From positions 14,082,401-14,146,400 of the forward strand of contig CM041086.1 of the NCBI GenBank assembly GCA_023079485.1: 64,000 nt of DNA. Reading direction: 5' to 3'. The position numbers were made by a program, and so were the translations under genes. Source of the stretch: Archilochus colubris (taxonomy: Eukaryota; Chordata; Aves; Apodiformes; Trochilidae). The notes under the pieces were generated by a model. The model saw only the letters and a program-made list of their open reading frames with translations, had not been told where the DNA came from and searched no databases. This document shows, piece after piece, positions 61,101-64,000 of the stretch (positions are counted from its first letter, which is position 1; every line of letters begins with the position of its first letter).

Positions 61101-64000
61101 GAAAGGCAGTGACTTCTCCCAAGGGAACTATCACATGGCCAACCCTTCCCAACTTTGCTGATAGGATGCATTTAGGAATATTCTGCCTTTCAAGACTGAA
61201 ACAAATTCTGGCACCTGTCATCTTTGCACTGTATACTTAACTTGTCAGCTGTACTATGTAAATTCTTGAAATAAGACTGATCCAGCCTTTTGAGGTGTGT
61301 GTGGGGGGAGTGGTTTTGCTTTTTCTGATTATAGAACTGTTAATATACTCAACCCAAAAAAAGGGCTTGGTGGCCCAAGCTGCCTATTTTTTTCTCTCCA
61401 GCTGGATCAGAGAATGAAACCCATCACCTTTCCTGACAAACTTTGCCTCACTCAGAGGCCCTCCCATCTGTAGACTATTAGAGCTAAAACAGCACTGCTC
61501 CCCCTGAATTAGCTCCATCACTCAGTGTTGTAACTTGGGAGCCTGATAGCTGAAATAGAATAATTTTGGATATAAAAGACTCTGCAATAAGATGCCACAC
61601 TCTGTGCTGTAAGTTTGTAAGCAGAACTGAGTTTCAGGTTATAATGTTGATGCTGTGGATAAGATGCAAGCTTTAAATGTTAGTGTGGAGAAGCACCTGA
61701 CAATACCAACACACTGATGTGTGCTCCTATAAAATATACATTGCCAGAGAGAAGAGCTTGAGCTCCTGAGGTGCTTTCATTCTGCTGATTTGTCTGAATT
61801 ATTGCTTTGTTCTACATTACTTAACACAGCTGTTAAATACTAATGCACTCTTTGTATAATATTTACATGAAAGACATTATTCCATTTATGCTTAATGCTC
61901 ATATTTATGTCAATTACCATGACAAATTCCAAATGAAACTATCCTACTCACTGCCTTTCATCTCCTTTGTGGCAGATACTATGTCCATCAGATTCTCCCT
62001 ATTACCCCCCCAGCAGAGACAGGAGTCCCCTTAAATCACTGCTGCCTGTTCCAACACCAGCCAAGCCCATTGGTGGTTGAGTCACAGAGGTCAAGGACAA
62101 AATGTGAAGGGAGAAGAAAAGCAGAACTCCAATTATGATGGAGACTGAAGGGAAAAAACCTAAAGAACCAGCTCTGGCTTCCAGCTGTTTGTTTAGCAGC
62201 TCAAGCAGCTGCTGATACAATTAACATCCTTCAAGGGATAGAAGTGGAGACTGAGAGCTCCCAGCCAGCTTAAAGGTGGTATTTTCAGGAGAATAGGTAA
62301 TTCCTGCAATTAGTTAAAAGTGGGGGGTTCAGTCTTCAGTAACTTCTCTTGGTGGCAACTCCCAGGGGACAGTGCAATCACTGCCTTAAAACTCCAAACA
62401 AAGAGGGAGAGATTATAGCTTACAGCATAAGCCTCTCATCCAGGTTTACAAAAGCCAGGCAGCTCCAAGCAGCTTTGCAGCAAATTTTGATGACCTCAGA
62501 GGTGAAGAGATTTTGATTAAAGAGCCGTTTATGATTGGTAAAATAGGTTGCAAGCAACCATAGCTGTAAAAATTAATGTATCCCCTGTTATTGATGGGCT
62601 TTGGCAGAGTGATCTATATTCAAGTTTTGGCCTTTGTGTCATTAAATTCATTACTTCTGAGGGCTTTCTAAAAGGGACCCATGGGTAATGGAATTAGCAA
62701 CTATAAATCATATTGAAATACAGTGTATTTAGTCCAGTAGATTAGAGGAAATAGCCTGAATGTGGACACTGGAAGCCACTTTGTCACCAACCTCTGCAGT
62801 GGATGAAACTCTTCCCTGCCTGCCCCTCACCTGCCTCATCTGAGTTCTCATTACTTTGCAACATTTCTGGGAAAAAAAAAATTGCCTGAGGTTGTGCCCT
62901 GTTACAGACCCAAATAAAATAAAACCCTGCAGCATCTGAGTTCACTGCACTGCAATGGCTGAGGTGAAGATGCTTCCATTTCTGAGCTCTGGTCCACATC
63001 AAGCCCAGGCAGAAGAGAGATCAGACTTTAGATTTCAGTGAATATAAAATAGGCTGTGGTCCTACAGAAACATGAAAAGATGAGAAGCACTAAGTTAATG
63101 GTTAAACCTGCCAGTTATCTCAGGACCCAAACCAAAGCCTTGCTAAGCACATCCAGGCACATTCTTGAAACTATTGGGTGCAAGATCCCAACCACATCAA
63201 CCTTTTTGGACTCAGAGGTATCTTGGCAGCACTGCAAACTTTAGGTTTGTTTCAGTTTGAAGTGTGGCCCCTCCTATCCTGCTTTCTCTGAACAGTCTGG
63301 CCTATGGATCAATTTGTAATTAATCTATAAATTACAGGAGGACAGACTTTCCTCAGCAACCTCATAGTTCCCCACTGGTCAGGGTAAAAGGCTCACAGGA
63401 AACCAGACTGTTTCCTTCCACTGCATTTACATTCTACTTCACAAACTTTAGGTGACAGATTTCTTAAAGAAGAGATCTTTACAACAAACATATATTTTCC
63501 ACTTTTTTTAAAGATGTCCAGACTGTCCAGACTTTTTAAATGGAAAATTATTTCAAAAGATTTTTAATTCTTGAATTAAACAGAGAAGTATTGTACTAAA
63601 AGAGGGAAACAATAAAACCAAATCAAACCAAAAAACTAAGAAGAGGAATGGTAACCTTAGCTGCAGGACAGTTAGGATCCATTTATCCCTGTTAACTCTT
63701 AGAGGTACATGGTATTATTTAAGAAAGTTCCATGTCATGTTCAGCATAATTGAGTCACCAACTCATTTTCCATGGTGTCTAAATTATATTAAATTAGATA
63801 AAGGATTGCATGGAATTAGCTGACTGACTACTTCTGCCTTTCAACCCTAGACATAGTTAACAAGTTCCTCTCCCTCTCATCTTAATCCACAAAAAAGGAG
63901 AAATATTTCTACAAAAGTATGTTTGCTATTGATGTTTGTTAAGGTTTTATCTGCAGTGCTGACACTTCTCCTGTAATAGTGAGCTTGCTGGGAGGTACAA
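55164..64000 (-). other. TENM1: TENM1 intron upstream of the proline-rich exon (partial)
   Basis: This intron ends at AG 55165-55164 and continues beyond the window. I looked for the preceding cytoplasmic exons, which should encode an acidic Ser/Asp/Glu-rich segment and a basic nuclear-localisation motif, and did not find them. It contains only low-complexity runs such as a C10/A13 tract near 57281-57306. Confidence 0.75.
55352..55407. repeat. A-rich (CCAAA)n-like low-complexity tract
   Basis: Runs of A alternate with ccaaa and ccaa units. On the transcript strand this is a T/G-rich tract about 190-245 bp upstream of the acceptor of the proline-rich exon. Similar A/C tracts occur near 45008-45042, 50966-51000 and 51265-51328. 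Confidence 0.8.

Noticed and set aside
62002..62220. 72-codon minus-strand frame with a hydrophobic middle
   Set aside because: A single short frame without conservation evidence. The hydrophobic run is easily produced by T-rich sequence.

Overview
The window is vertebrate nuclear DNA, almost certainly from a bird and possibly a songbird. It is AT-rich and intron-dominated. It carries CR1 LINE fragments with the bird-typical 3' end, and two copies of a solo LTR that resembles ones I associate with passerine genomes (from memory, not searched). There are no operons, CRISPR arrays or other prokaryotic features.

The only gene I can support is an internal part of a teneurin on the minus strand, best matched to teneurin-1 (TENM1/Ten-1). 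Eight coding exons join in frame with consistent splice phases (1542 coding bases). In transcript order they are 55163-54923 (proline-rich cytoplasmic domain), 42023-41785 (second proline-rich motif and transmembrane helix), 30210-30058, 24178-23979 and 22547-22337 (extracellular linker), 20522-20421 (EGF1), 19381-19187 (EGF2-3) and 16058-15858 (EGF4-5). The first cytoplasmic exons should lie beyond position 64000. The remaining EGF repeats, NHL/YD-shell and toxin-like C-terminal part should lie before position 1.

By region: 1-15857 is intron downstream of EGF4-5, with a CR1 fragment near 1 kb and a solo LTR (15000-15808) ending 49 bp from a splice donor. 15858-24178 is a compact cluster of five exons. 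24179-30057 and 30211-41784 are large introns with CR1 copies and a CR1 nested in an older LTR-like element. 42024-54922 is a large intron holding a second solo LTR of the same family (43521-44316). 55164-64000 is intron without a recognised exon.

Together the exons encode a type II membrane protein whose N-terminal tail binds SH3-domain proteins and whose extracellular EGF region dimerises through unpaired cysteines. I found no previously undescribed system. The points worth a second look are the LTR beside a splice donor, a tandem NAGNAG acceptor, a competing out-of-frame acceptor, and the pair of direct-repeat LTRs flanking seven exons.
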